Of a stretch of 64,000 nt of DNA, positions 45,566 to 58,747 are shown piece by piece. Source of the stretch: JAICYJ01 sp963766445 (GTDB taxonomy: Bacteria; Actinomycetota; Thermoleophilia; Gaiellales; JAICJC01); assembly GCA_963766445.1 (NCBI GenBank), contig CAVXZW010000021.1, positions 61,068-125,067 on the forward strand, written 5' to 3'. The notes under the pieces are model-generated. The model made no database searches. It was not told the DNA's origin and worked only from the letters and a program-made list of their open reading frames with translations. Made by a program: the position numbers and the translations under genes. Every line of letters starts with the position of its first letter. Within the stretch, counting starts at the first letter, position 1.

Positions 45566-45645
45566 CAGCCACCATTCTGGACCCCCGCCTGTGGCCCGGT
45601 TGACCGATCCTGCCGCGAGAGGCAATCGACATGGAGATGAATGGG

Positions 45646-46709
45646 ATGCAGACAGTGAAGAAGTCCGCCGCGTTGGGTGTGACGCTGGCTCTTGTGGCTC
45701 TGGCGGCCGCCTGTGGATCGTCCGGCAGCAGCAGCGGCTCGTTCGGGCGGAGGCGGCAGCAGCGACAGCAAGGTTCTGGTCGGTGCGGGGAGCACCTTCG
45801 TGGCGCCGCTGGTGCAGAGCTGGGCGGGTGCCTACGTGAAGACGCCGGCCGCCGTCACCGTCACGTACGGTGCCATTGGTAGCGGCGGCGGTATCGACCA
45901 GATCACGGCGCGAACCGTGGACTTCGGCGCCAGCGACGCTCCGATGACGTCTGATCAGGCGACAGCCTGCAAGAGCTGCCTGCAGATCCCGTGGGCGCTT
46001 GGGGCGGTGTCGGTGGAGTACAACGTCAAGGGCGTGCCGAACAATCTCAAGTTGACCGGGCCGGTTCTGGCCGATATCTATCTGGGCAACATCAGCTCGT
46101 GGAATGACCCGGCGATTGCGAAGCTGAATCCCGGCGTGAGCCTGCCCAGCACGCACATCACTCCGATCTACCGCAGCGACGGCTCCGGCACCAGCTTCGT
46201 GCTGACCGACTACCTGTCCGCGGTCAGCCCCGACTGGGCCAGCAAGGTCGGCGCGTCCACCCAGCCCACCTTCCCAACGGGCACCGGCGCCGAGCACAGC
46301 TCGGGAGTGATCGCCGCGATGCAGGCGACCGACGGTGCGATCACCTACAGCGAAGTGTCGTACGTGGCCGCCGACCACCTCAACGCTGCAGCTGATCGCC
46401 AACGCGGCCGGAAACTACGAGTCGCCGACCGAGAAGTCGATTCTCGCGGCCGCCACTGTCGGGACGACGCGCCCGGACGGCACGATCAAGCTGGTCAACC
46501 CGCCGGCATCGGCGGCCGACGCCTATCCGCTGTCCTCCTATACGTACGTGATCGTGCCGGAGACCTCCGCGAAGGCATCGGTCTTGAAGGCGTTCCTCAA
46601 CTACGCAGTCGGATCCACGGGTCAGGCCTTTGGCCCGCCCGCGTATCCGGCGCTTCCTTCAGCTGTCGCAACCAGCGCTAAGGCCCTGATCGCGAAGATC
46701 CACCCGTAA
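45646..46709 (+). CDS. pstS: Phosphate ABC transporter substrate-binding lipoprotein (two frameshifts)
   Basis: About 353 residues. Lipoprotein signal MQTVKKSAALGVTLALVALAAAC. ATG 45646 is preferred over ATGs at 45631 and 45637 because GGAG at 45633-45636 is then correctly spaced. After a break near 45755 the mature part has VLVGAGSTFVAPLVQSWAGAY, GSGGGIDQI, FGASDAPMTSDQ and YRSDGSGTSFVLTDYL, all phosphate-contact motifs. A second break near 46385 precedes NAAGNYESPTEKSIL. A stem-loop follows the gene. Confidence 0.93.
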
Positions 46710-46721
46710 GATGGACGAAAA

Positions 46722-46761
46722 CGTGAGCGCCGACACCGCCTGGCCGGTGCCGGCGCTCACG
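46722..46761 (+). terminator. Large stem-loop between pstS and pstC (attenuator or mRNA stabiliser)
   Basis: Arms at 46722-46738 and 46745-46761 pair over 17 bp with one mismatch around a 6-nt loop. The stem is GC-rich but no T-run follows, so full termination is unlikely. Partial termination or protection of the pstS message would raise PstS over PstCAB. Confidence 0.7.
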
Positions 46762-46775
46762 CGTCTCACTCACTG

Positions 46776-47741
46776 ATGGCCGCCGAAGTCTCCACCTCAA
46801 TCTCTCACCACCAGCGGACACTTCCGTCGCCGGTTGGGCGATCGCGCGCTCCGTCTCCTGGCGGGACTTGCCGTGCTGGTGCTGGCACTTGTGATGGTGT
46901 TGCTGGTGTACGAGCGTGGTCGACCAGGCGCGGCCGTCCATCAGCGAGTTCGGGGTCGGGTTTCTGACCGGAACGGAATGGAACGCCGTAACCGACAAAT
47001 TCGGAGCGCTCGACCTGATCTGGGGCACGTTGGCGACGTCGCTGATCGCGCTCCTGATCGCCGTACCGATCGCCATCGCCATCGCGTTGTTCTTGACGGA
47101 GCTTGCGCCGGCCGTGCTGAGGACTCCGGTCGGGATGCTGGTGGAGCTACTCGGCTGCAATCCCAAGCGTGGTGCTCGGCCTCTGGGGGATCGTGGTGAT
47201 GGGCCCATTCCTGAACGATCACGTCGAGCCGTGGATGATCTCGCACCTCGGCTTCATTCCGTTTCTGGACGGGTATCCGTCGCCGGTCGGGCTGCTCCCG
47301 GCCTGTCTGATCCTGACGATCATGATCGTGCCGATCGTGGCATCGATCAGCCGTGAGTTGCTTTCGAGCGTGCCCAGCGACCTCAAGGGCGGTGCGATGG
47401 CGCTGGGAGCGACGCGGTGGGAGATGGTTCGACGGGTGGCGCTGCCCCAGGTCGGTGCCGGTCTGGTGGCCGGCACCATGCTCGGATTCGCCAGGGCGGT
47501 TGGCGAAGCGATCGCCGTCACTCAGGTGATCGGTGGCTCCCTGGTGCGGCCGCAGAACCTCTACGCACCCGCCGACACCATGGCGGGACGGCTCGCCGCC
47601 CAGTACTCAGGCGCTGCCACAGCCTTGCAGAAGGCTTCACTCGCGTATCTCGCGGTGATTCTCCTCGTGATCAGCCTGATCACCAACCTGATTGCAAACC
47701 TGATCGTTCGCCGGATGCGGCGCAGGCTGGGGACACCGTGA
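46776..47741 (+). CDS. pstC: Phosphate ABC transporter permease PstC (about three frameshifts)
   Basis: About 321 residues. Segments in successive frames: an N-terminal membrane helix LLAGLAVLVLALVMVLLVYE, then SISEFGVGFLTGTEWNAVTDKFGALDLIWGTLATSLIALLIAVP. The rest is VVLGLWGIVVMGPFL, LTIMIVPIVASISREL, the EAA loop GGAMALGATRWEMVRRVALPQ and GFARAVGEAIAVTQVIGGS. Breaks lie near 46830, 46915 and 47160. Start ATG 46776 is tentative. Confidence 0.9.
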
Positions 47742-48630
47742 GCGCCGCAGGTGACGTCAACCTGACCGCTCAGACGCCCCGGGCTCGCCGCCGGAGGCTG
47801 ACAGGGCAGATCATGGAAGGCTTTGCGACCGCCGCTGCGCTGCTCGCTGTGGCCGTGCTCGCGATTGTGCTGATCTCGGTGGCGAGGAAGGGCTTCCCGG
47901 CGCTGAACCTCGATCTTTTCACCCAGAACGCGGCGCCGTTCGGCCAGTCCGGCGGCGGCATCGAAAACGCGATCATCGGCACAGTGATCATCGTCCTGAT
48001 CGCTGCGGCAATCTCTTTGCCGGTTGGTGTGCTGCTTGCGATCTTCAACACCGAGTTCGCGCCGCAGCGGCTGGCCGAGGCTATCCGGCTCACGCTGAAC
48101 GTGCTGGCCGGCGTTCCGACCATCGTGATCGGGGTGTTCATCTTCAGCCTGATCGTGGTCGGCCGCGGTCAGAGCGGGTTTGCCGGGGCGCTGGACTCTC
48201 CATCATCATGCTGCCCTTGATCGCGCGTGCGACCGAGGAGGTGCTGCTGCTGGTGCCGTCCACGCTGCGTGAGGGCAGCATGGCGCTGGGCGCGTCACGG
48301 ACGCGCACCGTCCTGACGGTGATCCTGCCCACCGCGGTCGGCGGGATCGTGACGGCGACTATCGTCGCGGTCGCGCGGGCGGCGGGCGAAACCGCTCCGT
48401 TGCTGTTCACGTGCTCGATCTTCGTCGCCACCGCGGTCACCACCGACCCGCGTCAGGCGATGGCGACGCTTCCGATCGTCATCTTCAGCAGCTCCGAGTC
48501 ACCTGACCCTCATGCCCAGCAGGTTGCGTGGGCGGCGGCGCTCGTGCTGATCGCGGTGGTGCTGATCGGAAGCATCGTCGGCAGGCTGCTCTCGGCGAAG
48601 ACGCGACGGCAGATCGAGCGTGCTCGGTGA
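47738..48630 (+). CDS. pstA: Phosphate ABC transporter permease PstA (one frameshift)
   Basis: About 297 residues from GTG 47738, overlapping pstC. Membrane helices include ATAAALLAVAVLAIVLISVA and ENAIIGTVIIVLIAAAISLPVGVLLAIF, then VLAGVPTIVIGVFIFSLIV. A break near 48200 is followed by IIMLPLIARATEEVLLLVPSTLREGSMALGASRTRTVLTVILP and VAVARAAGETAPLLFT. Confidence 0.91.
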
Positions 48631-49620
48631 CCGACAGCTTCGATGATCACACGACCGCAAAGGCGGGCGAGAAGATGCACACCAGTGACAAGTCAGGCAT
48701 CATTGACAGCATGAGCGACGACGTCTCGCAGTCCAAGCGCACCGAAGCCGACGTGGTGGGCGAGCCGGGGCTGGTGCTGGCGCGGTCGCAGGCGAAGCTC
48801 GCCGAAATGGCCGGCCAGCACGGCGACTCGCCGCAGTCGGGCCGGCGAGTCGTATTCGGCCTCGAGGACGTGTCCGTGAGCTACAGCGGAGTGGTGGCGA
48901 TCCGCGACGTCGCGTTCGACATCCACGAGAACCTTGCGACCGCGTTCATCGGCCCGTCGGGCTGTGGAAAGACCACGCTGCTTCGCAGCTTGAACCGGAT
49001 GAACGATCTCATCCAGGGAGCCGAGGTCGCAGGCAGGATCACCTACCACGGGCAGGATCTGTTCGGCGCCGGCGTCGACGCGGTCGAGGTGCGCCGCCGC
49101 ATCGGGATGGTGTTCCAGCGGCCCAATCCGTTCCCCAAGTCGGTCTACGACAACGTCGCGTTCGGCCTGCGGATTCACGGCATGAAGGACAACCTGAGCG
49201 ATCGTGTCGAGCAGGCGCTACGCCATGCGGCGCTCTGGGACGAGGTCAAGGACCGGCTCAAGCACAGCGCGCTGTCGCTGTCCGGCGGACAGCAGCAGCG
49301 GCTTTGTATCGCGCGGGCACTGGCGATCGAGCCTGACGTGATCCTGATGGACGAGCCGGCCTCGGCGCTTGACCCGGTGGCGACGCTTGCCATCGAGGAC
49401 CTGGTTGGCGTGCTCAAGAACGACTATACGATCGTGATCGTCACCCACAACATGCAGCAGGCCGCCCGCGTCGCCGACATGACCGCCTTCTTCAGCGTCG
49501 ACGTGGACGAGGCCGGCAACCGCAGCGGAGTGCTGGTCGAATACCGGGCCGACCTCGGAGCTCTTCATCCGGCCGTCGGATCCGCGCACCGAGGCATACG
49601 TCACCGGCCGATTCGGCTAG
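48627..49620 (+). CDS. pstB: Phosphate ABC transporter ATP-binding protein PstB (one frameshift)
   Basis: About 330 residues. It has an unusually long N-terminal extension (about 70 residues; an internal ATG at 48711 is an alternative start). Walker A FIGPSGCGKTTLLRSLNRMNDL, GMVFQRPNPFPKSVYDNVAFGLR, signature LSGGQQQRLCIARAL, Walker B VILMDEPASALDP and VTHNMQQAARVAD follow. One inserted base near 49543 hides the conserved end TSELFIRPSDPRTEAYVTGRFG. GTG 48627 overlaps pstA. Confidence 0.93.
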
Positions 49621-49636
49621 CCCGTACCCTGCCTGC

Positions 49637-50308
49637 TCACTCGAGCGCGAAGTCCTGGGATGCGTCGGTGAACTCCCGCAGCTCGCCGGAAACGAGGTAG
49701 GCGGTCCGCTCGCCGATATCGACGGCGTTGTCTCCAACCCGTTCCAGACAGCGGCCGATCACGATCACGAACAGGCCGACCTCGGCGTCCCCGACGCTGG
49801 TGACGATGTTTCGCGCCAGCCCGTAGTTCGTCTTGTTGATGACCTGATCCATCTCGACGAGGGACTCGGCGCTGGAGAGGTCTCGTGCCCCGAACGCCCG
49901 CATCGCGACCTGGATCATCTCATCGGCCTGTGAGGCCATGATCTGCAGGTCGAGCGCGAGTTCGGCGTGGAGGCTTGCGGGACCCATCAGCAGCGACAGC
50001 TTCGCGATGTTGACGCACTGGTCGCCGATCCGCTCCAGGTGGAGGTTGACGTGGATCATGCTGATCACGAGCCGCAGATCAACGGCCACCGGCGATTGCC
50101 TGGCCAGCAGCGACTCGATCGCCGACTCGATCCGGATGTGGATGCTGTCGATTCCGCGGTCGGACGCGATCACGAGCCGGGCCTGCTCTTCGTCGCGACG
50201 CAGTAACGCATCGATGACCGTGGTCAACGAGCTGCGACACAGGCGAGCCTCGTCCTGAATGAGCGCCTCCACCTCATCCAGGTCGCGCTGAAATTCCGAC
50301 CGCGGCAC
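49637..50308 (-). CDS. phoU: PhoU-family phosphate-uptake regulator (copy 2)
   Basis: 223 residues. VDLRLVISMIHVNLHLERIGDQCVNIAKLSLLM and VIVIGRCLERVGDNAVDIGERTAYLVSGELREFTDAS are PhoU hallmarks and closely parallel copy 1. Convergent with pstB. GTG 50308 is chosen because TATACT lies exactly 6 nt upstream. Complete. Confidence 0.92.
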   Translation of the reverse strand: MPRSEFQRDLDEVEALIQDEARLCRSSLTTVIDALLRRDEEQARLVIASDRGIDSIHIRIESAIESLLARQSPVAVDLRLVISMIHVNLHLERIGDQCVNIAKLSLLMGPASLHAELALDLQIMASQADEMIQVAMRAFGARDLSSAESLVEMDQVINKTNYGLARNIVTSVGDAEVGLFVIVIGRCLERVGDNAVDIGERTAYLVSGELREFTDASQDFALE

Positions 50309-50314
50309 CGCATC

Positions 50315-50320
50315 AGTATA
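50315..50320 (-). promoter_or_regulatory. -10 element, leaderless phoU copy 2
   Basis: TATACT on the minus strand, then 6 nt, then GTG 50308; no ribosome site is visible. Confidence 0.55.
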
Positions 50321-50386
50321 TGGGTTTGCGGGTCGGGGAGCGGCTTGCGGCAAGGGCGAGTAACAGGCCCTTCGTCGCTACGCTGG

Positions 50387-50392
50387 TAGCAT
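50387..50392 (+). promoter_or_regulatory. -10 element for gdh operon
   Basis: TAGCAT followed by 8 nt and GTG 50401, implying a transcript that begins at or within a base or two of the start codon. Confidence 0.4.
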
Positions 50393-50400
50393 CACCGGAC

Positions 50401-53400
50401 GTGAGCAGTGAGGCAGCACCGCCCGTTGCGACCCCTCCCGGCGAACCTGACGCCGAGCTGATCTCGGCGCTCCTGGCCGAGCTTGACGTCAGCGATGGCC
50501 CGCTGGCCACCTTCGCCAAGTCCTACGCGCACCGGGTGCGGCTCGACCGGCTGGAGCCGCTCGACCCGGTCGAGCTGGCAGCGCAGGTGCGCGGTCTGTA
50601 CGGGTTCGTCGATGCCCGTCGCGGTGAGGTAGGCGTGCGGGCGATCAACCCCACCGTCGACCGTGACGGCTACCGCACCCCCGGCACGGTGGTCGAGGCC
50701 AACACCGCCGACGCTCCGTTCCTGATCGACTCCGTGAGCGAGGCGCTGCGCGCCCGCGGCCTCGAGGTCCGCCACGTGGTGCACCCCGTGATGGGGGTGG
50801 AGCGCAGCGACGAGGGCGGGGTGCGGTCGGTCGGGCCGGCCCGCGGCGCGCTGCACCGTGAATCGATGATGCACTTCGAGGTCGACCGGCGCGTGCCCGA
50901 CGACCAGCTGGACGACCTCGCCCAGGCGGTGACGCGGGTGCTCGGCGACGTGCGGCTGTGCGTGCGCGACTTCCACGCGATGGTCGATCGCATCGACCGC
51001 ATGGTCGAGTTCGCGCAGGCCGCGGTCACCCGCTATCCCAAGGACGAGGTCAGCGAGGCCGTGGCGCTGCTGCACTGGCTGCGCGCCGACAACTTCGTGT
51101 TCCTCGGATACCGCGAGTACGCGACCGCGGGCGAGGGTGACGCCGCCACGCTGCAGGCCGTGCCCGGCTCGGGGCTGGGCATCCTCTCCAAGATCGAGGG
51201 CTCCCAGTTCGCCCAGCCGGTGCCGCTGTCGGAGCTGCCGGCCGCCGTGCGCGACAGGGTGCTGGACAGCCCCCTGGTGATCGTCTCCAAGACCAACCGC
51301 GAGGCCACCGTGCATCGCCGCGTGAAGATGGACTACATCGGAGTGCGACAGGTCGGCGAGGACGGCCGGCTGGTGGGTGAGCTGCGCTTCGTGGGCCTGT
51401 TCACCAGCAAGGCGCTGATGGAGCCGGCCCGTGAGATCCCGTTGATCCGCCGCAAGCTCGACTACATCATGGAGTCGGAGGACCTGTTCCCCGGGTCGCA
51501 CGACTTCAAGGCCGTCGTCAGCATCTTCGAGAGCTTCCCCAAGGACGAGCTGTTCGCGTCGGGCACCGAGGACCTGCGTGAAACGGTGATGGCGCTGCTG
51601 GGGCTGCAGGAGAAGCGGCACGTGCAGCTGTTCGTGCGCCCCGACCTGCTGGGCAGGTTCGTCACGGCGACCGTGGCACTGCCGCGCGACCGTGTCTCCA
51701 CGGAGCTGCGGCTGCGGCTGCAGAACCTGCTCGAGGAGCGCTACCACGGCGAGTCGATCGACTATCACCTGTCGCTGGGGGAGACCGATCCCGCCCGCTT
51801 CCACTTCATGGTGCACGTGCCCGAGGGCGGCATCCCGGACGTGTCATTCGACCAGCTCGAGCGCGAGGTGCTCGCGGCACGCGCACCTGGGACGACGCCC
51901 TCACCGACGCGCTGGTGGAAAGCCACGGAGAGCTGCAGGGCGAGGCACTGGCGCGCCGCTATGTCCGGGCTGTTCCCCGACTACTACAAGTCCGCCGACG
52001 CCGATCCGCATGGCCCAGTTCGACGTCGACCAGTTCGAGTCGCTGGGCGCCGAACGCCCCTACACGGTCGCGCTCCAGAACGAGGAGGGCACGGCGGAGC
52101 CGCTGACCCGGCTGAAGCTGTACAAGACCGGCGGCAAGGCGCCGCTGTCGGACCTGCTGCCGGTGCTGGAGGCGCTGGGCCTGACCGTGGTCGAGGAGGT
52201 GCCGACCCGGCTCCAGGAGCTCGAGGGAAGCGGCCGCTACCTGCACGACTTCGGCGTGCTCGGCGCCAACGGCTGGCCGCTCGACCTCGACCGGGTGCGG
52301 CGAGCTGGTGGCCGACACGGTGCGGGCGGTCTGGGACGGCCGGGCCGAGAGCGACTCGCTGAACCGGCTGGTGCCGGCCGCGGCGCTGACCTGGCGCCAG
52401 GTGGCGATGCTGCGCGCCTACCGCCAGTACCGGCAGCTGCTGGGCGGCGGCTTCACCAAGCGCTACGTGAACGACGCCTTCGTGCGCAACTGGGAGCTGG
52501 CGGCGCAGCTGGTGGCGCTGTTCGAGCACCGGCTCGACCCGTCCCGTGACGGCGACGCGGCATCCGAGCGGCTCGAGGCCGAGATCGTGGCCCGTCTGGA
52601 CGAGATATCCAGCCTCGACGACGACCGCATCCTGCGCAGCTTCCTGGGCATGATCCTGGCCACCGTCCGCACGAACGTCTTCAAGCAGGAGGGCACGCTG
52701 CCCTACATGGCGTTCAAGCTGCGCTGTGAGGACGTGCCGGGGATGCCCAAGCCGGTGCCGCGCTGGGAGATCTTCGTGTACTCGACCGAGATGGAGGGTG
52801 TGCACCTGCGCGGCGGCTTCATCGCCCGCGGCGGCATCCGCTGGTCCGACCGGCTGGAGGACTACCGCACCGAGATCCTGGGGCTGATGAAGGCGCAGAT
52901 GGTCAAGAACTCCGTGATCGTCCCCACCGGGGCCAAGGGCGGGTTCGTGCTGAAGAAGCCGCCGGCCGGCCGTGCCGAGCTGCTGGAGGAGGAGCGCCGG
53001 CAGTACATCGTGCTGATGCGCGGCATGCTCGACCTGACCGACAACATCGTGGGCGGCGAGATGCGCCGGCCGGAGGGCGTATGGGTGCTCGACCGCGATC
53101 CCGACGCCTACCTCGTGGTCGCGGCCGACAAGGGCACCGCCCACCTGTCGGACACCGCCAACGAGGTCAGCGCCGAGTACGGCCACTGGCTGGGGGACGC
53201 CTTTGCGTCGGGCGGTTCGGCCGGCTACGACCACAAGGCGCTCGGCATCACCGCCAAGGGCGCGTGGGAGAGCGCCAAGCGCCACTTCGCCGAGCTGGGG
53301 CAGGACGTGATGACCGAGCCGTTCACGGTGATCGGCATCGGCGACATGTCCGGGGACGTGTTCGGCAACGGCATGCTGCTCTCGCCGGCGATCCGGCTGG

Positions 53401-55205
53401 TGGCGGCGTTCGATCACCGGCACGTGTTCATCGACCCCGACCCGCCGCCGGAGGCGCTGGCGGAGCGGCGGCGCCTGTTCGACCTTCCGGCCAGCTCCTG
53501 GGATGACTACGAAAAGACGCTGATCAGCGAGGGCGGCGGGGTCTGGCCGCGCTCCGCGAAGGGGGTGCCGCTGTCGCCGCAGGCCCGCGCGGCGCTCGGC
53601 ATCGAGGCAGACAGCCTGCCGCCGACCGAGCTCTGCCAGGCGATCCTGCGCGCTCCCGTCGACATGTTCTGGAACGGCGGCATCGGCACGTTCGTGAAGG
53701 CCTCCGACGAGTCCCACGCCGAGGTCGGCGACCGTGCCAACGACGTGCTTCGCGTCGACGGCGCTCGACCTGCGCTGCCGGGTGGTCGTCGAGGGAGGCA
53801 ACCTCGGCTTCACGCAGCGTGGCCGGATCGAGTTCGCCGTCGCCGGCGGGCGCATCAACAACGACGCGATCGACAACTCGGCCGGCGTCGACTGCTCGGA
53901 TCACGAGGTCAACCTGAAGATCCTGCTGGCCCAGGCGATCGAGGCCGGCGAGCTGACGATGGAGGGCAGGAACGAGCTGCTGGAGTCGGTCGCGGACCAC
54001 GTCACCAGCCACGTCCTCTATGACAACTACCTGCAGGTGCAGATCCTGTCGCAGGAGTCGGCGGCCTCGCCCCAGCGGATGGAGGCGTACGAGGCGCTGA
54101 TGGAAGAGCTGGAGCAGGCCGGCCTGCTCGACCGGGCGCTCGAGTTCCTGCCGGGGATGGAGCGGATGGCCGAGCGCGAGGCCGTCGGGGCCGGCATGGC
54201 CCGGCCCGAGCTGTGCGTGCTGCTGGCCTACGCGAAGCGGCTGGTGCGCGACCAGCTGCTGCCCTCCTCGCTGCCGGACGACCCGTATCTGGACGACGAC
54301 CTCGCGATGTACTTCCCCGGCCCCGTCGTCGAGCGGTTCGGCTCGCACCTGGTCACGCACCCGCTGCGCCGGGAGATCATCGCCACGATCGTCGTCAACG
54401 ACGTGATCAACTCGATGGGCAGCACCTTCGTTGCGCGGATGGCGGCCGAGACCGGGTGCTCGGCCGACGAGATCTGCCGCGCATTCCTGATCGCCCGCGA
54501 CGTGACCAACGCCCGCAAGCACTGGGACCGGGTGGAGGCGCTGACCAGCGAGGTGCCGACCGATGTCGCGGCCGACCTGATGATCGGCGTCGATCGCATG
54601 GTCGAGCAGTACACCCGCTGGTACCTGCGCAACGACCCCGATCTGGGCCTGGCGTCGACCATCGCCCGCGACCGGCCGGGCTTCGCCGAGCTGCTGGCGC
54701 ACCTGCAGGAGGTGGCCACCGCCGCCTGGCAGGAGCAGTTCGACGAGCGGCTGGGCGGCCTCGAGGAGCAGCACGTGCCGCCGGAGGCGGCCCGCTTCGG
54801 GGCGACCGTGCCCGACCTGGTCTACGGGCCTGACGTGATCGCCGTCGCCCGCGAGAGCGGGCGCACGATCCCCGAGGTGGCCCACGCCTTCTTCCTGGTC
54901 GGCGAGCGGCTGTACCTGAACGCGGTCGAGCAGCGGGTCTCGCGGCAGCCGGCCACGACCCGCTGGCAGCGCATGGCATGGCGATCGCAGCTGGACGACC
55001 TGCGGCTGCTGCGCCGCCAGATCGTGGCGCACGTGATCGAGGGCGCGGGCGCCGCCGGCATCGAGACCGCGCTGGACGAGTACCTGGCCGCTCGCTCGGA
55101 TCCTTACGAGCGCCTGACGGCGCTGGTGGGCAACACCGCCGGCGGCCAGGTCGACGATGCCTCGGCGGTGATGGTGATGGTGCACCAGATCCGCCAGGTC
55201 GTGGC

Positions 55206-55209
<4 letters not shown>
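50401..55209 (+). CDS. NAD-specific glutamate dehydrogenase, giant (GDH-180) type (several frameshifts)
   Basis: About 1,600 residues, the size of the large bacterial NAD-GDH family. Oxidative deamination of glutamate to 2-oxoglutarate. N-terminal regulatory parts include NTADAPFLIDSVSEALRARGLEVRHVVHPV and FLGYREYA. The catalytic core has GGFIARGGIRWSDRLEDYRTEILGLMKAQMVKNSVIVPTGAKGGFVLK, VIGIGDMSGDVFGNGML and APVDMFWNGGIGTFVK. The C-terminal helical domain has VVEGGNLGFTQRGRIEFA and NDVINSMGSTFVARMA. Breaks lie near 51885, 51965, 52010, 52300 and 53755. First gene of a three-gene operon. Confidence 0.93.
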
Positions 55210-57205
<1,996 letters not shown>

Positions 57206-57209
<4 letters not shown>

Positions 57210-57913
57210 CCGACGACCTGGAGCCGCTGAAGCGCGAGGCGGCCGAGGCCGCGATCGAGGCCGAGGTGCGAAGTGGGATGGTGCTCGGGCTGGGCACCGG
57301 CTCGACCGCCGCCTGGCTGCTGGAGGGGCTGGCGCGGCGGCTGTCGGACGGCGCGCTGTCGGAGATGGCGGGCGTCCCCACGTCCGAGCGCACGGCGCAG
57401 CGCTGCCGCGAGCTGGGCATCCCGCTGATCGATCTCGAGCGGCGCCCCAGCCTCGACCTCGCGATCGACGGCGCGGACGAGATCGCGCCCGACCTGTCGC
57501 TGATCAAGGGCCTTGGCGGTGCTCACCTGCGCGAGAAGGTCGTGGCCCGTTCGGCCGAGCGGTTCGTGGTGGTGGCAGACGAGACCAAGCTGGTGTCGCG
57601 GCTGGGGGAGCGGGCGCCGGTGCCGGTCGAGGTGATCCCCTTCGCGCGGCCGCTGTGCGAGCGCCTGCTGGTCGCAGCCGGCTGGCGGCCGGTGCTGCGT
57701 GGCGGCGGTAACGGTCCGTGGATCACCGACGAGGGCAACCTGATCCTTGACTGCCGGCGCGACGATTGGGACGATCCGGCCCGGCTGGCGGCCGGCCTGC
57801 ACGAGATCCCGGGGGTGGTCGAGCACGGCCTGTTCCTGGGCATGGCCGCCGCCGCGTACGTGGCCTGCGCCGACGGCGTGCGCGTGCTTCAGACGGGCGC
57901 CGGCGGCAGATGA
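57206..57913 (+). CDS. rpiA: Ribose-5-phosphate isomerase A
   Basis: 235 residues, complete. Interconverts ribose-5-P and ribulose-5-P. Motifs: MVLGLGTGSTAAWLLEGLARRL, VPTSERTAQRC, LAIDGADEIAPDLSLIKGLGGAHLREK and VVVADETKLVSRLG. GTG 57206 overlaps the preceding stop. It complements the tkt-tal-gnd-zwf-opcA-pgl operon 13 kb away. Confidence 0.93.
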
Positions 57914-58715
57914 GCCGCCGCCGCATCACCGCCACCGCCTCCGGGTTGGAGTCGATCAGCACGTAGCCGCGGCCGAGCGACTGCGCCACCGCTCCCAGCG
58001 TCCCTGAGCCGGCGAAGAAGTCGAGCACGCGGTCGCCCGGGCGGCTCGACGCCTGCACGATCCGCCGCAGCACGCCCTCCGGCTTCTGGGTCGGGTAGCC
58101 GGTCTTCTCGGAGCCGTTGGTGGGCACGATCGTGTGCCACCAGACCGAGGTCGGCAGCTTGCCGCGCTCGCGCTTCTCGGGGGTGACCAGGCCGGGCGCC
58201 ATGTACGGCTCGCGATCGACCGCCGCGCTGTCGAAGTGGTAGCGGGTCGGGTGCTTCACGTAGACCAGGATCGTGTCGTGCTTGGTCGGCCAGCGCCGGC
58301 GCGTCTTGGCGCCGTAGTCGTAGGCCCAGATCAGCTCGTTCAGGAAGCAGTCGCGGCCGAACAGGTCGTCCAGCAGCAGCTTCACGTAGTGGGCCTCGCG
58401 CGGGTCGAGGTGCACGTACAGCGTGCCGGTCTCGTCCAGCAGCCGGCGCGCCTCGCGCAGGCGCGGCTCGAGGAAGGCGAGGTAGTCGTCGAAGCTGTCC
58501 TCGTAGGCCGCGGCCTCGAGCTGCTGCGTGCGGTACCGGCGCCCGCCGAACCCCGTGCGGTCGCCGTCCGGGTCGGCCACCGTTCGCAGGCTGCGCCGGT
58601 GCTGGCGGCGGCCGGTGTTGAACGGCGGATCGATGTAGATCAGCTGGAAGCTCCCGTCGGGGAACTGCCCCAGCAGGCCCAGGTTCTCGCCGAGCAGGAT
58701 CTGATCGCCGTCCAC
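57723..58715 (-). CDS. Orphan site-specific DNA methyltransferase (beta-type N6A/N4C)
   Basis: Motif IV IYIDPPFNTG lies near residue 27-37 and motif I VLDFFAGSGTLGAVAQSLGRGYVLID near the C-terminus, the beta-class order. LDETGTLYVHLDPREAHYVKLLLDDLFG and SEKTGYPTQKPEGVLRRIVQASS are typical of DNA adenine/cytosine amino methyltransferases. No restriction enzyme is adjacent. The open frame continues about 190 bp antisense to rpiA with low-complexity Arg/Pro sequence. The true end is therefore probably near 57889 after an unseen shift. The target sequence is unknown. Confidence 0.87.
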   Translation of the reverse strand: MDGDQILLGENLGLLGQFPDGSFQLIYIDPPFNTGRRQHRRSLRTVADPDGDRTGFGGRRYRTQQLEAAAYEDSFDDYLAFLEPRLREARRLLDETGTLYVHLDPREAHYVKLLLDDLFGRDCFLNELIWAYDYGAKTRRRWPTKHDTILVYVKHPTRYHFDSAAVDREPYMAPGLVTPEKRERGKLPTSVWWHTIVPTNGSEKTGYPTQKPEGVLRRIVQASSRPGDRVLDFFAGSGTLGAVAQSLGRGYVLIDSNPEAVAVMRRRLICRRRPSEARARRRRRPRTRRRPCPGTGRARPPPGSRAGRPPAGPDRPNRRAGSQGSGCPRR

Positions 58716-58747
58716 GCCGCCAGTCTACGGCCGGCTGCGGGTGGCTC

